Made by a program: the position numbers and the translations under genes. Below the pieces are notes generated by a model. The model ran no database searches. It saw nothing but the letters and a program-made list of their open reading frames with translations, and was not told where the DNA came from. A DNA stretch of 64,000 nt from Rodentibacter ratti (GTDB lineage: Bacteria; Pseudomonadota; Gammaproteobacteria; Enterobacterales; Pasteurellaceae), in NCBI RefSeq assembly GCF_002000485.1, contig NZ_MLAJ01000003.1, forward strand, positions 62,001 to 126,000, written 5' to 3'. This document shows, in pieces, positions 1 through 9,353 of this stretch. Positions within the stretch are counted from its first letter, which is position 1; each line of letters begins with the position of its first letter.

Positions 1-1181
1 TTAAGCGGTGGCAATTTCGCCGGGCTATCCACATAAACCACTTCACCGTTAGTCATTTGCACTTCATAGATTACTGTCGGTGCAGTTGTGATCAGATCTA
101 AATCATATTCCCGCTCTAAACGCTCTTGGATGATCTCCATATGAAGTAGCCCCAAGAAACCACAACGGAAACCAAAACCCAGTGCCGTTGAATTTTCCGG
201 CTCATAGAATAATGAGGCATCATTGAGGCTTAATTTACCTAAAGCATCACGAAACGCTTCGTAATCATCCGAACTCACCGGGAACAAACCGGCATAGACT
301 TGCGGTTTAACTTTCTTAAAGCCCGGTAAAACATCACTTGCCGGATGATGTTGATGGGTTAAGGTATCTCCCACCGGCGCCCCTAAAATATCTTTAATGG
401 CACAAACCACCCAACCTACTTCGCCACAATTCAATATGGTGGTATCCACTTGTTTCGGTGTGAAAATACCAAGGCGATCCACGTTATAAGCCTGCCCTGT
501 GGACATCACTTTAATTTTATCGCCTTTGCGTAGCGTGCCGTTTTTAATTCGTACAAGGGAAACCACGCCCAGATAATTATCGAACCAAGAATCAATGATT
601 AAGGCTTGTAATGGTGCGTCAGGATCACCTTCCGGTGCAGGAATTTTCGCCACAATTTCTTCTAATACGTCTTCAATGCCTTGTCCGGTTTTCGCTGAGC
701 AGCGAACCGCCTCCATCGCATCAATGCCCACAATATCTTCAATTTCTTCTGCCACACGTTCAGGATCTGCCGCAGGCAGGTCGATTTTGTTTAAAATCGG
801 CACCACTTCGAGATCCATTTCAATGGCAGTGTAACAGTTGGCGAGGGTTTGCGCTTCCACGCCTTGACCGGCATCCACCACCAACAACGCCCCTTCACAA
901 GCCGCAAGGGAACGTGATACTTCATAGGAAAAATCCACATGTCCCGGCGTATCAATAAAGTTTAATTGATAGGTTTCGCCATTTTTAGCTTTGTAATTTA
1001 AGGTAACGCTCTGTGCTTTAATCGTGATGCCACGCTCACGTTCAAGATCCATTGAATCCAACACCTGTGCTTCCATTTCACGATCGGAAAGACCGCCGCA
1101 AGTTTGAATCAAACGATCGGAAAGGGTGGATTTACCATGGTCAATATGGGCAATAATAGAAAAGTTACGAATATTCTTCAT
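1..1181 (-). CDS. lepA: Elongation factor 4 (LepA), 5' part; 3' end lies outside the window
   Basis: Ribosome-associated translational GTPase that acts on stalled or mistranslocated ribosomes in the cytoplasm. The first about 393 of roughly 598 family residues are present, read from an ATG at 1179-1181, and the frame is still open at base 1. The G domain shows the P-loop AHIDHGKST (about residues 10-18), the switch ERERGIT, the DTPGH motif and NKID. The LepA domains II and III follow, and the unique C-terminal domain is missing only because the window ends. The gene lies downstream of grcA on the same strand but is separated from it by a terminator. The identification is secure. Confidence 0.96.
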   Translation of the reverse strand, partial: MKNIRNFSIIAHIDHGKSTLSDRLIQTCGGLSDREMEAQVLDSMDLERERGITIKAQSVTLNYKAKNGETYQLNFIDTPGHVDFSYEVSRSLAACEGALLVVDAGQGVEAQTLANCYTAIEMDLEVVPILNKIDLPAADPERVAEEIEDIVGIDAMEAVRCSAKTGQGIEDVLEEIVAKIPAPEGDPDAPLQALIIDSWFDNYLGVVSLVRIKNGTLRKGDKIKVMSTGQAYNVDRLGIFTPKQVDTTILNCGEVGWVVCAIKDILGAPVGDTLTHQHHPASDVLPGFKKVKPQVYAGLFPVSSDDYEAFRDALGKLSLNDASLFYEPENSTALGFGFRCGFLGLLHMEIIQERLEREYDLDLITTAPTVIYEVQMTNGEVVYVDSPAKLPPL

Positions 1182-1300
1182 AAAGGTTTTGGTTTTCTCA
1201 AAAATCATTAAATTTAACTGGCGGATTGTACCTGAAAAGCATAGAAATCGCTAGAAAGAAAGGAAAGTGCGGTGGATTTTTTCTGAGTTTTAGAAAAACA

Positions 1301-1323
1301 AAACCCCGATAAAATCGGGGTTT
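1301..1323 (-). terminator. Rho-independent terminator of grcA
   Basis: AACCCCGAT and ATCGGGGTT form a 9-bp stem with a 4-base loop. Read on the minus strand it is followed by a T-rich run, so it ends the grcA transcript 20 bases after the stop codon and isolates lepA from it. Confidence 0.85.
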
Positions 1324-1341
1324 CTCTCATTCAATTTGAAA

Positions 1342-1725
1342 TTATAAACTTTCAGTGAAAGTACGAGTGATTACATCACGTTGTTGTTCTGGGGTTAAAG
1401 AATTGAAACGCACCGCATAACCTGAAACACGGATGGTTAATTGTGGGTATTTATCCGGGTTGTTTACCGCATCTTCTAAGGTTTCACGACGTAATACGTT
1501 CACGTTTAAATGTTGACCGCCTTCCACTTTGACAGTTGGTGCGACGTTTACCGGTAATTCACGATATTCGATTTGACCCAATTCGCTCACCGCAACAACT
1601 TGATCTTCTTCAAAACCACCTTTTGCACATAAACAACGAGCTTCGTTGGTTTCGCTATCTAATAACCAGAATGAGTTAAGTAAATTGTCATTCGCTGCTT
1701 GGGTAATTTGAATACCTTTAATCAT
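1342..1725 (-). CDS. grcA: Autonomous glycyl radical cofactor GrcA (YfiD)
   Basis: Small cytoplasmic spare part for pyruvate formate-lyase: it carries the glycyl radical loop and rescues PFL whose own loop was cut by oxygen. The 127-residue length is normal for the family. The C-terminal radical motif RVSGYAVRF is intact, with the radical glycine at about residue 102. A GGAG Shine-Dalgarno sequence precedes the ATG. The gene stands alone, with its own terminator downstream. In relatives it is induced without oxygen by FNR and ArcA. I found no canonical FNR box here, only an inverted repeat at 1793-1808. Confidence 0.96.
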   Translation of the reverse strand: MIKGIQITQAANDNLLNSFWLLDSETNEARCLCAKGGFEEDQVVAVSELGQIEYRELPVNVAPTVKVEGGQHLNVNVLRRETLEDAVNNPDKYPQLTIRVSGYAVRFNSLTPEQQRDVITRTFTESL

Positions 1726-1792
1726 AATAGACTCCTAATTAGTATGGGGATAATTATAAAACTGTGCAAATTTTATCAAAAAATTTTAATAC

Positions 1793-1808
1793 ATCAAATT
1801 CTTTTGAT
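1793..1808. promoter_or_regulatory. Inverted repeat ATCAAA-N4-TTTGAT upstream of grcA
   Basis: A perfect 6-4-6 palindrome lies about 70 bases upstream of the grcA start, in the grcA/ung divergent region. Its half-sites are those of an FNR box but in the opposite order (ATCAA first), so it is not a standard FNR site. It may be an operator for an unknown regulator. Confidence 0.3.
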
Positions 1809-1969
1809 TAAGAATAAGCTGCTTTTCACAAATTTTTAATTAAATTCAAGATTTTCTTGTGATGAAATTTATTTATAGACTTTAATTAGCAACTATTATC
1901 AACAAATTCTATCGTTCCATAGGTTGAAAGTTGGTTTATAATAACACAACTCAATTTGAAGGGGATTAG

Positions 1970-2632
1970 ATGATGAAAACATGGACAGATGTGATTGGCA
2001 AAGAAAAAGAGCAGCCTTATTTTCAACACACATTAAAACAGGTGCACCTTGCCAGACAAAGTGGAAAAACCATTTATCCCCCACAAGAAGAGGTATTTAA
2101 CGCATTTAAATACACGGCGTTTGAAGATGTTAAAGTGGTGATTTTAGGGCAAGATCCTTATCATGGACCGAACCAAGCACACGGTCTCGCCTTTTCAGTG
2201 AAACCTGAAGTCGCCATTCCTCCGTCCTTATTAAATATTTACAAAGAATTAAGTCAAGATATTCCGGGCTTTCAAATGCCAAGTAATGGCTATTTAGTGA
2301 AGTGGGCAGAACAAGGTGTGTTATTACTCAATACTGTTTTGACTGTTGAACGGGGATTAGCCCACTCGCATGCCAATTTAGGTTGGGAAACTTTTACTGA
2401 CCGTGTCATCGCTGCACTCAATGAACAGCGTGAAAATTTAGTTTTTTTACTTTGGGGAAGCCACGCTCAGAAAAAAGGCAGTATGACTGACCGCACCCGC
2501 CACTGTGTTTTAACCGCCCCACACCCCTCCCCTCTTTCAGCACACCGAGGATTTTTCGGATGTAAACATTTTTCTAAAACCAATCAGTACCTTAGGGAGC
2601 ATGGAATAACAGAAATTGATTGGCAAGTTTAA
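1970..2632 (+). CDS. ung: Uracil-DNA glycosylase
   Basis: Removes uracil from DNA as the first step of base-excision repair. It is a family 1 UDG: the water-activating motif GQDPYHG is at residues 60-66 (catalytic Asp62), LLLNTVLTV follows near residue 115, and the DNA-intercalation loop HPSPLS is near residue 187. The length of 219-220 residues is normal. Two ATG codons in tandem (1970 and 1973) follow an AAGGGGA ribosome site; the second has the better spacing. A TATAAT-like -10 sequence lies at 1937-1942. It is transcribed away from grcA. The downstream 3' flank holds a short gene remnant. Confidence 0.97.
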   Translation: MMKTWTDVIGKEKEQPYFQHTLKQVHLARQSGKTIYPPQEEVFNAFKYTAFEDVKVVILGQDPYHGPNQAHGLAFSVKPEVAIPPSLLNIYKELSQDIPGFQMPSNGYLVKWAEQGVLLLNTVLTVERGLAHSHANLGWETFTDRVIAALNEQRENLVFLLWGSHAQKKGSMTDRTRHCVLTAPHPSPLSAHRGFFGCKHFSKTNQYLREHGITEIDWQV

Positions 2633-2736
2633 GTGCGGTCAATTTTGAGCGTGTTTTTTATGGATTACCTCATCAAGAGATTCAATGGTTGGCTCAGTTA
2701 ATGGAAGAAAGTAATAAACTTACGAAAAAACAATGA
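2620..2736 (+). pseudogene. Possible remnant of a MarR-type regulator C-terminus
   Basis: A 38-codon open stretch overlaps the end of ung in another frame and ends at a TGA. Its translation, around FYGLPHQEIQWLAQLMEES, resembles the last helices of MarR-family regulators, which often end in a GL-x-x-x-E-x-x-x-L-x-x-L-x-E pattern. There is no ATG, no ribosome site and no upstream DNA-binding domain, and its first codons are a USS. I read it as a decayed tail. The family call is inference from a short pattern. Confidence 0.3.
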
Positions 2737-2757
2737 TAATTGGTGTGCAAGAAAGGT

Positions 2758-3273
<516 letters not shown>

Positions 3274-4125
3274 TTACACTGAGAAAGGATATTTAATCGG
3301 CTCATGAGATTGATAGCCAATTACCTTGAAATCATCCATGGTGACCCAAGTTTCTAAATCTTCGAGAGTTTTAATATCAGGATTAATTTCCAATTTCGGC
3401 AGTGGGAAAGGCTCACGCTTTAATTGTACATCCCGCATTAATTCCAGTTGATCTTCATAAATATGCGCATTAATAATTTTGTGGAACGCTTTACCCGCTT
3501 TCTTTCCTGTAATTTGCGCCATTAACGCTAAGAACGTAAACACTTGAATTTGGTTGAAATTCAGCCCTAAAGGGACATCACAAGAACGTTGATAACTGGT
3601 GAGATGCAGGGTATCCCCCACAAGAGAGAAGGTGTGCGTGTGCATACAAGGACGTAAACAACCAAGATCAATTTCACCGGGGTTGAAAAATGTCATAATT
3701 TCACCACGATCGTCAATGCCTTGAGTGAGATTGTTCACAATTTTGCGAAGTTGATCCACCGTTTCGCCATTCGGTTTACGCCAAGCTCTGCCCTGAACAC
3801 CATAAACCCGTCCCATATCGTCCGTACCTTTACGATGAGGATTGGCAAGCCATGCAGCATTTTCATTGGCATTGGCATCCCAAGTTTTAGTGCCGAGTTT
3901 GCGAAAATCCGCTGCATTATCATAACCACGAATATAGCCTAGAAATTCTGCAATGGCGGCTTTCCAATAGCTTTTTCTGGTGGTGATAAGGGGAAATTGG
4001 TTATTGGCGACATCATATTCTAAATCCGCATTAATCACCGTTAAGCAACGTTTTCCCGTGCGTTCATTGGCAATCCACTGCCCTTCATCAATAATGCGGC
4101 GACACAGATCGAGATATTGTTTCAT
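3274..4125 (-). CDS. thyA: Thymidylate synthase
   Basis: Methylates dUMP to dTMP with methylene-tetrahydrofolate, the only de novo source of dTMP. At 283 residues it belongs to the slightly longer ThyA subgroup. The nucleophilic cysteine lies in LRPCMH (Cys160), and the dUMP-phosphate binding motif QRSCDVPLG is at residues 179-187. Asn189 and the folate-binding C-terminus, ending in PFSV, are present. An AAGGAG ribosome site precedes the ATG. It follows lgt by 10 bases and is followed closely by tadA, an order shared with H. influenzae. Confidence 0.98.
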   Translation of the reverse strand: MKQYLDLCRRIIDEGQWIANERTGKRCLTVINADLEYDVANNQFPLITTRKSYWKAAIAEFLGYIRGYDNAADFRKLGTKTWDANANENAAWLANPHRKGTDDMGRVYGVQGRAWRKPNGETVDQLRKIVNNLTQGIDDRGEIMTFFNPGEIDLGCLRPCMHTHTFSLVGDTLHLTSYQRSCDVPLGLNFNQIQVFTFLALMAQITGKKAGKAFHKIINAHIYEDQLELMRDVQLKREPFPLPKLEINPDIKTLEDLETWVTMDDFKVIGYQSHEPIKYPFSV

Positions 4126-4135
4126 AAAAAACTCC

Positions 4136-4939
4136 TTAATTTTTTACCGCACTTTTGCGTGTGTAAGCCCACCACATAATCAATGCGCCACCGATAATCA
4201 TCGGTAAACACAAGGCTTGACCACGGGTCATAATGCCAAGGAAAGATTCCACTTCAGGCTCTCGCACATATTCCACAATAAATCGGAACACACCATAGCC
4301 GACTAAGAATAAACCGGCAACAGACCCCATCGGGCGTAGCTTTTTGATAAAGAGATTGAGCAACACAAAGAGCACAAATCCTTCTAAAAAGGCTTCATAA
4401 AGTTGCGAAGGGTGACGAGGCAATAAAAGAGGATCATTTGGGAAAATCATCGCCCAAGGTACATCGGTTTCACGTCCCCAGAGTTCAAGATTAATAAAAT
4501 TACCAATACGCCCTAATCCTAAACCAAAAGGAATTAAAGGTGCGACAAAATCTGCCGTTTGCCAGAAATGACGTTTTTGCGAATAAGACGTCCAGATCAT
4601 CGCAATGATTACACCGATTAATCCGCCATGGAACGACATTCCCCCTTCCCAGACCCGGAACAAATAAAGCGGATCTTGTAAGAAATGATCAAGGTGATAG
4701 AAGAACACATCACCGATACGCCCCCCTAGAAATACCCCCATAAAACCGTTGAAAAGTAAGGTATCCACTTGCTCAACCGTCCAACCGCTATTAGGTTGAT
4801 TGGCTCGTCTCACGGCAAGCCAACGGGCAAATACAAAGCCAAGTAAATACATTAAACCGTACCAACGCAAGCCGATATTGCTATCACCAAAAGTAAAAAT
4901 GCTCGGGTCAAAATGAGGAAGGAGTAGATATTGATTCAT
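4136..4939 (-). CDS. lgt: Prolipoprotein diacylglyceryl transferase
   Basis: Inner-membrane enzyme that transfers diacylglycerol from phosphatidylglycerol to the lipobox cysteine of prolipoproteins, the first step of lipoprotein maturation. It has 267 residues and about seven hydrophobic segments. The Lgt signature [17 protein letters not shown], with the essential arginine and asparagine, lies in the middle, and an H-x-G-G-x-I-G motif (FHGGLIGV) lies before it. It sits in the five-gene operon between the TSUP permease (9-base gap) and thyA. LspA, the next enzyme of the same pathway, is encoded at 41038 in this window. Confidence 0.97.
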   Translation of the reverse strand: MNQYLLLPHFDPSIFTFGDSNIGLRWYGLMYLLGFVFARWLAVRRANQPNSGWTVEQVDTLLFNGFMGVFLGGRIGDVFFYHLDHFLQDPLYLFRVWEGGMSFHGGLIGVIIAMIWTSYSQKRHFWQTADFVAPLIPFGLGLGRIGNFINLELWGRETDVPWAMIFPNDPLLLPRHPSQLYEAFLEGFVLFVLLNLFIKKLRPMGSVAGLFLVGYGVFRFIVEYVREPEVESFLGIMTRGQALCLPMIIGGALIMWWAYTRKSAVKN

Positions 4940-4948
4940 AATTTTCCT

Positions 4949-5746
4949 TTATTTCAGAAACATATCAATGGCAATCACGATTAATAGCAATGCAAAGCCT
5001 TTCTTCAACGTTGGCACCGGTAATTTAGCCGTTGCCGTTGCACCTAGTTTCGAGGTAAAAAATGAGGTGGCAGTAATACCGAATACTGCCGGTAAATAGA
5101 TATAACCTAAAGAATAATCCGGCATAGCAGGATTACCCCAACCACTTACCATAAAACTCAACATACCGGATAAACCGAGCAACATACCGCAAAAGGCTGA
5201 AGAACCAATCGCTTTTTTCATATCAATGCCACGAGAATTTAAAAACGGGACAATAAAGCCACCGCCACCAATGCCTGCCGCACTGGATGCCATACCGATT
5301 AAAATACCGCCAATAATGGAAGATTTTGTTGTCAGAGTTTTTGTTGATTCCGTTGTTTTAGGCTTAATAGAAATCACCATTTTGACGGCTAAATAAACCA
5401 CAAGACAGGCAAATAACTTTGCCGCAATATCACGATCTAACTTGCCGATAAATAAACCGGAAATAAAGACCGTCATCATAATCACAGGCGCTAAGATTTT
5501 CACTGCGTCCCACACAATATTACCTAATTTATGATGACGTTGTGCCGAAGAAAATCCTGTAATCACAATGGTTGCAAAAGAAGTGCCAAGCGCAGTTGAC
5601 ATCAGTAACGGCTCCGGTACTCCCATCATAGGTAACAAATAAACCAATACCGGCACAATCACCAATCCGCCGCCAATGCCGAATAAGCCAGCAAGAAACC
5701 CGACTATTCCGCCCACTAACAGGCAAATTACAATAAAAGTCAGCAT
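4949..5746 (-). CDS. TSUP (TauE/SafE) family membrane permease
   Basis: Predicted inner-membrane transporter of 265 residues with about eight transmembrane helices. Two repeat halves each open with a glycine-rich helix start (GLFGIGGGLVIVP near residue 22, and GIGGGGFIVPF near 165), the hallmark of the TauE/SafE sulfite-exporter family. Members move sulfite, sulfonates or other organosulfur anions, but the substrate of this one cannot be told from the sequence. It is tightly packed between rppH (3-base gap) and lgt (9-base gap), so it is co-transcribed with RNA-decay and lipoprotein genes with no obvious functional link. Confidence 0.88.
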   Translation of the reverse strand: MLTFIVICLLVGGIVGFLAGLFGIGGGLVIVPVLVYLLPMMGVPEPLLMSTALGTSFATIVITGFSSAQRHHKLGNIVWDAVKILAPVIMMTVFISGLFIGKLDRDIAAKLFACLVVYLAVKMVISIKPKTTESTKTLTTKSSIIGGILIGMASSAAGIGGGGFIVPFLNSRGIDMKKAIGSSAFCGMLLGLSGMLSFMVSGWGNPAMPDYSLGYIYLPAVFGITATSFFTSKLGATATAKLPVPTLKKGFALLLIVIAIDMFLK

Positions 5747-5749
5747 AAC

Positions 5750-6331
5750 CTAACCTCTTTTATTAAACGAACGTTTAGAATACTTTGAATAATGGGGTTT
5801 ACGCGCAGGTGGGGATTTTTGTTCTCGTTCTACTTGCTCTATCGATTTATCCTTCTCGTTGGAAAACAAAAAAGTTGCAAATTCTTTCATCGCTCGGCGA
5901 TATACATCTTTTTTAAACGATACAACTTGGCGTACGGGATACCAAAAACTCACCCAGCGCCAGCCATCAAATTCAGGTGATTTGGTTGTTTGCATATTGA
6001 TATTTTTTTCATCTGAAACCAACTGCAATAAAAACCAACGTTGTTTTTGCCCAATACACATCGGCTTACTGTCATAACGCAGTAAACGCTTTGGTAATTT
6101 ATAACGCAGCCAATGTTTTGACACAGATAAAATACGTACATCTTTTGGCTGCAATCCCACTTCTTCATACAATTCGCGATACATCGCTTGCTCGGCACTT
6201 TCATTATCATTAATGCCGCCTTGTGGGAACTGCCAAGAATTCTGCCCATAGCGTTTCGCCCAAAGCACCTGTCCTTTTCGATTGCAAATCACAATCCCCA
6301 CATTTGGACGGTAGCCATCAAAATCGATCAC
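5750..6331 (-). CDS. rppH: RNA pyrophosphohydrolase RppH
   Basis: Nudix hydrolase that removes pyrophosphate from 5'-triphosphate mRNA ends and so triggers RNase E-dependent decay. The Nudix box spans about residues 38-60 (GGINDNE, then REL and EEVGL) with all catalytic glutamates. It starts at a GTG (6329-6331), and the N-terminus [14 protein letters not shown] is typical for the family. The C-terminal tail after residue 160 is basic and low in complexity. It is the first gene of a five-gene operon. The 515 bases upstream contain a DnaA-box cluster, the same neighbour relation as E. coli rppH and DARS2. Confidence 0.96.
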   Translation of the reverse strand: MIDFDGYRPNVGIVICNRKGQVLWAKRYGQNSWQFPQGGINDNESAEQAMYRELYEEVGLQPKDVRILSVSKHWLRYKLPKRLLRYDSKPMCIGQKQRWFLLQLVSDEKNINMQTTKSPEFDGWRWVSFWYPVRQVVSFKKDVYRRAMKEFATFLFSNEKDKSIEQVEREQKSPPARKPHYSKYSKRSFNKRG

Positions 6332-6437
6332 TATCGTTTTACCTTAAATTTTTTATAAAAATAATCTGCGAATTGTTCCATAAATCAGTGTTTTTATCAA
6401 CCAAGGAGGTAAAAGAGTACTCAAGCAATTTTTAAAT

Positions 6438-6493
6438 TGTGGATAACATTGTGACTAACTTGATCATAATCCACAATCAACCTGTGTGAAAAA
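6438..6493. promoter_or_regulatory. Candidate three-box DnaA core
   Basis: Three DnaA boxes lie within 56 bases: TGTGGATAA at 6438-6446 (perfect), TAATCCACA at 6467-6475 (one mismatch, opposite direction) and TGTGAAAAA at 6485-6493 (one mismatch). DARS cores of E. coli also hold three closely spaced boxes with mixed orientation. The comparison of exact spacing was not possible here. Confidence 0.5.
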
Positions 6494-6570
6494 TTATAAA
6501 AAGCGTTTTCTCCCATTGGATCCGTTCACTTTAATGAATTTTTTTGTAAAGATCCTTTTAAAAAAAAGAA

Positions 6571-6599
6571 ACCGCACTTTATTTCATCAAAGTGCGGTT
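6571..6599 (-). terminator. USS-pair terminator for ampD
   Basis: Two inverted uptake sequences pair as ACCGCACTTT and AAAGTGCGGT with a short loop. On the minus strand a run of eight T residues follows, so it should stop transcription that leaves ampD about 250 bases upstream. It also shields the DnaA-box core from that transcription. Confidence 0.75.
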
Positions 6600-6846
6600 G
6601 AAAAATATGCATTCTCCCCTGATAAGAAATGCCCAACTAAACTCTTTCTCTCTTTTCAAGATTATCCAATATTTCTGTGGATAAAATTGTGATTGGGAAA
6701 ATTCAAAATAGGGTATAACTTTTTACAATCCGGCAAATGAAATTTTATAGGAAGTTTAATTCCTTATAATTCAATCAATTAGATTAAATCTCACGAAGCA
6801 ACCATAGTGTGAATAAGATCGCAAATGCGACTGTCTATTTTTTAAA

Positions 6847-7404
6847 CTAGGAATTAATCCCACTCAAATAACGTGCCCAATCAAAGTATTGACCGGGATC
6901 GATTTTACGTCCCGGAGATATGTCAGAATGCCCCACAATACGCTTTAGCGTAATATCCGGATAAGCAGATATAATGCACTTTGTAAGTTGTTGCAGCGCT
7001 TCATATTGTGCATCGGTAAAAGGTTGCTCATTACTCCCTTCAAGTTCAATACCAATAGAAAAATCATTACATCTTTCACGCCCTTCAAAGCTAGAGATCC
7101 CTGCATGCCAGGCACGATCATTGAAATTTACGTATTGTGTGATGACACCACAACGATCAATCAAACAATGGGCTGACACTCTCATTTGATAAATTTCTTC
7201 AAAATAGGGATGAAGGCAAGGATTTAATTTTCCTTGAAAAAAATCATCAATGTAACCACCACCGAACTGCTCCGGCGGAAGGCTGATATAGTGGATGACC
7301 AATAAAGAAATGTCTTTAGGATCAGGGCGATCATCAAAATGTTCTGAAGGAATTTGACGGCAATCTTTCAGCCAACCCAGCTCAATACATTTCAGTTTTT
7401 CCAT
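6847..7404 (-). CDS. ampD: 1,6-anhydro-N-acetylmuramyl-L-alanine amidase AmpD
   Basis: Cytoplasmic zinc amidase that cuts the peptide from anhydro-muropeptides during cell-wall recycling. The 185 residues match AmpD, not the secreted paralogues: there is no signal peptide. Zinc ligands correspond to His38 (VIHYIS), His159 (VGHSDISPG) and Asp169 (KIDPG). No ampC or ampR is nearby, so recycling is the likely role. It is divergent from pilA: the two starts are 122 bases apart and share the control region that carries the CRP-S site. Confidence 0.96.
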   Translation of the reverse strand: MEKLKCIELGWLKDCRQIPSEHFDDRPDPKDISLLVIHYISLPPEQFGGGYIDDFFQGKLNPCLHPYFEEIYQMRVSAHCLIDRCGVITQYVNFNDRAWHAGISSFEGRERCNDFSIGIELEGSNEQPFTDAQYEALQQLTKCIISAYPDITLKRIVGHSDISPGRKIDPGQYFDWARYLSGINS

Positions 7405-7417
7405 TATTTTCTCCTAT

Positions 7418-7439
7418 TTTTACGATCAGTATCGCAGAA
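7418..7439 (+). promoter_or_regulatory. CRP-S (Sxy-dependent) competence site of pilABCD
   Basis: The core is TACGA-TCAGTA-TCGCA, a palindrome with cytosine at position 6 and the matching guanine on the other side. This is the C6 feature that separates CRP-S sites, which need Sxy with CRP, from ordinary CRP sites. A USS starts two bases downstream. The pilA start codon is 88 bases away. PilABCD belongs to the competence regulon of H. influenzae. Confidence 0.8.
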
Positions 7440-7526
7440 AAAGTGCGGTCAATTTTACAAAGTTTTTTGCCTTCCACAAAATGCCCTCGCCAATATTGGC
7501 TTAACTACGTCTATAAAGGAAAATCA

Positions 7527-7964
7527 ATGAAATACATCGCTCAACTCAGACTGAAAAAAGGATTTACACTCATCGAATTAATGATCGTGATTGCCATCAT
7601 TGCCATTCTTGCCACTATCGCAATTCCGTCTTATCAAAATTATACTAAAAAAGCGGCAATGTCTGAATTACTACAAGCCTCTGCGCCGCTTAAATCAGAT
7701 GTCGAACTTTGTATTTATGGAACAGGGAATAGCTCAAATTGTAGTGGTGGTTCAAACGGCGTTTCCGCTAACATCACGACAGCAAAAGGCTATATAAAAA
7801 GCATTAGCACAAGTGCAGGCGCAATTACCGTTTCAGGCAATGGAACACTAGATGGAGTGGAATATACCCTCACTGCAAACGGTGACAAATCTAACGGTGT
7901 TACTTGGTCAACAACTTGTATCGGTGATACTTCATTATTTCCTGCCGGATTCTGTTCAAAATGA
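7527..7964 (+). CDS. pilA: Type IV major pilin / competence prepilin PilA
   Basis: Secreted pilus subunit used for DNA uptake and twitching. The prepilin leader has 12 residues and is cut at G12/F13 before [17 protein letters not shown], with the invariant Glu5 of the mature protein. Four cysteines in the globular part can form two disulfides. The ATG at 7527 follows an AAAGGA site; more upstream starts would give an abnormal leader. The mature protein of about 133 residues is close to the H. influenzae protein. It overlaps pilB by four bases (ATGA) and is controlled by the CRP-S site at 7418-7439. Confidence 0.96.
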   Translation: MKYIAQLRLKKGFTLIELMIVIAIIAILATIAIPSYQNYTKKAAMSELLQASAPLKSDVELCIYGTGNSSNCSGGSNGVSANITTAKGYIKSISTSAGAITVSGNGTLDGVEYTLTANGDKSNGVTWSTTCIGDTSLFPAGFCSK

Positions 7965-9352
7965 CAGATTTTGCATTACTTGAACATAGCGTAACGACCC
8001 AAAATGGTGAGATTTTTTCAATCTCACCGGATTTATGGGAACGTAATCAACAACAACATACATTGTTCTTGAACTATTTTGCCTTGCCTTTAAAAGAAGA
8101 GGAAAATCGTTTATGGCTCGGTGTAGATTCTCTTTCTAATCTTTCTGCCTGTGAAACTATTGCTTTTGTTAGCGGAAAACTGGTCGAACCGGTTTTACTT
8201 GACAGCGAACAACTCAAAGATCTCCTGCAACAACTCTCACCTCAATCCATGCAAGTAGAAGATCAAATGAATTTCTATCATCATCAGGAACAAGAGTATC
8301 AGGAAAAAAATAATGACGAACCCATCATCCAATTACTAAATCGTATTTTTGAGTCAGCACTACAAAAAAATGCCTCCGATATTCACTTGGAAACGTTGCA
8401 AGACTGTTTTCAAGTACGCTTCAGAATTGATGGCGTTTTACAACTCCAATCCCCAATTAGTAAAAGTTTAGCCAATCGATTAATTTCCCGATTAAAACTT
8501 CTTGCTAAACTGGATATCAGCGAAACCCGATTACCACAGGACGGACGTTTTCAATTTAAAACGACATTCTCCGATATTCTTGATTTCCGTCTTTCGACGT
8601 TGCCTACCCATTGGGGCGAAAAAGTGGTGCTGCGGGTACAACAAAATAAACCGGTAGAATTGAGTTTTGCTGAACTAGGGATGACAGAATCACAGCAACA
8701 GGCTTTTCAGCAGGCCCTCAGCCAACCGCAAGGTTTAATCCTAGTTACCGGCCCAACCGGTAGCGGAAAAAGTATCTCACTTTATACCGCACTTCAGTGG
8801 CTCAACACATCGGATAAACACATAATGACCGCTGAAGATCCCATCGAAATTGAATTAACCGGGATCATACAAAGCCAGATTAATCCACAAATCGGACTTG
8901 ATTTTAGTCGCTTACTACGTTCTTTTTTACGACAAGATCCCGATATTATTATGCTCGGAGAAATTCGAGATGAAGAAAGTGCAGCAATGGCACTAAGGGC
9001 TGCTCAAACCGGCCATTTAGTCCTTTCAACACTGCACACCAATGATGCCCTTTCTGCTATTTCACGCCTGCAACAACTGGGAATCCACCAGCATGAAATC
9101 GAGAGTGCTTTATTATTAGTGATAGCCCAGAGGCTTGTGAGGAAACGTTGCCAAAAATGCAGTCAATTTCCTACAAATTCTTGTGATTGTCATCAGGGTT
9201 ATCGCGGGAGAATCGGTGTTTATCAATTTTTACATCGTCAGCAAAACGGCTACCAAACCGATTTTGATAATCTCCATCAAAGTGGGTTAGAAAAAGTGAA
9301 ACACAGCATTACCGATGAAACGGAAATTTATCGTGTTTTGGGAGGTTTATAA
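7961..9352 (+). CDS. pilB: Type IV pilus assembly ATPase PilB
   Basis: Cytoplasmic hexameric ATPase that drives pilus extension. The GspE/PilB fold is complete: Walker A GPTGSGKS near residues 264-271 (Ser replaces the usual final Thr), the Asp box, Walker [13 protein letters not shown] near 326-337 with the His box after it, and a zinc knuckle CQKC...CDC near 396-410. Its 463 residues are short, because the N-terminal regulatory domain is small, as in Haemophilus. No pilT retraction ATPase is in the window. It is translationally coupled to pilA. Confidence 0.95.
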   Translation: MTDFALLEHSVTTQNGEIFSISPDLWERNQQQHTLFLNYFALPLKEEENRLWLGVDSLSNLSACETIAFVSGKLVEPVLLDSEQLKDLLQQLSPQSMQVEDQMNFYHHQEQEYQEKNNDEPIIQLLNRIFESALQKNASDIHLETLQDCFQVRFRIDGVLQLQSPISKSLANRLISRLKLLAKLDISETRLPQDGRFQFKTTFSDILDFRLSTLPTHWGEKVVLRVQQNKPVELSFAELGMTESQQQAFQQALSQPQGLILVTGPTGSGKSISLYTALQWLNTSDKHIMTAEDPIEIELTGIIQSQINPQIGLDFSRLLRSFLRQDPDIIMLGEIRDEESAAMALRAAQTGHLVLSTLHTNDALSAISRLQQLGIHQHEIESALLLVIAQRLVRKRCQKCSQFPTNSCDCHQGYRGRIGVYQFLHRQQNGYQTDFDNLHQSGLEKVKHSITDETEIYRVLGGL

Positions 9353-9353
9353 A

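Larger units (their letters stand above)
6332..6846. other. Gene-free AT-rich segment with DnaA-box cluster (DARS2-like locus)
   Basis: No plausible gene lies here. Three perfect matches to the DnaA box TTATNCACA are seen, all in complement orientation, at 6438-6446, 6676-6684 and 6808-6816. Near matches (8/9) are at 6467-6475 and 6485-6493, and a weaker one (7/9) at 6662-6670. GATC sites are at 6462, 6519, 6551 and 6817. Chance predicts roughly 0.03 perfect boxes in this length. In E. coli the DnaA-reactivating sequence DARS2 lies between mutH and rppH. The rppH side is conserved here, while the other side is ampD. Confidence 0.6.

Noticed and set aside
1793-1812. Canonical FNR box for grcA
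   Set aside because: The half-sites are in the reverse order (ATCAA before TTGAT), and no TTGAT-N4-ATCAA with good match was found.
6332-6846. Chromosomal origin oriC
   Set aside because: The DnaA boxes would fit, but mnmG, mioC, dnaA and dnaN are absent, and the rppH neighbour points to DARS2. GC skew could not be computed here, so it stays an alternative only.
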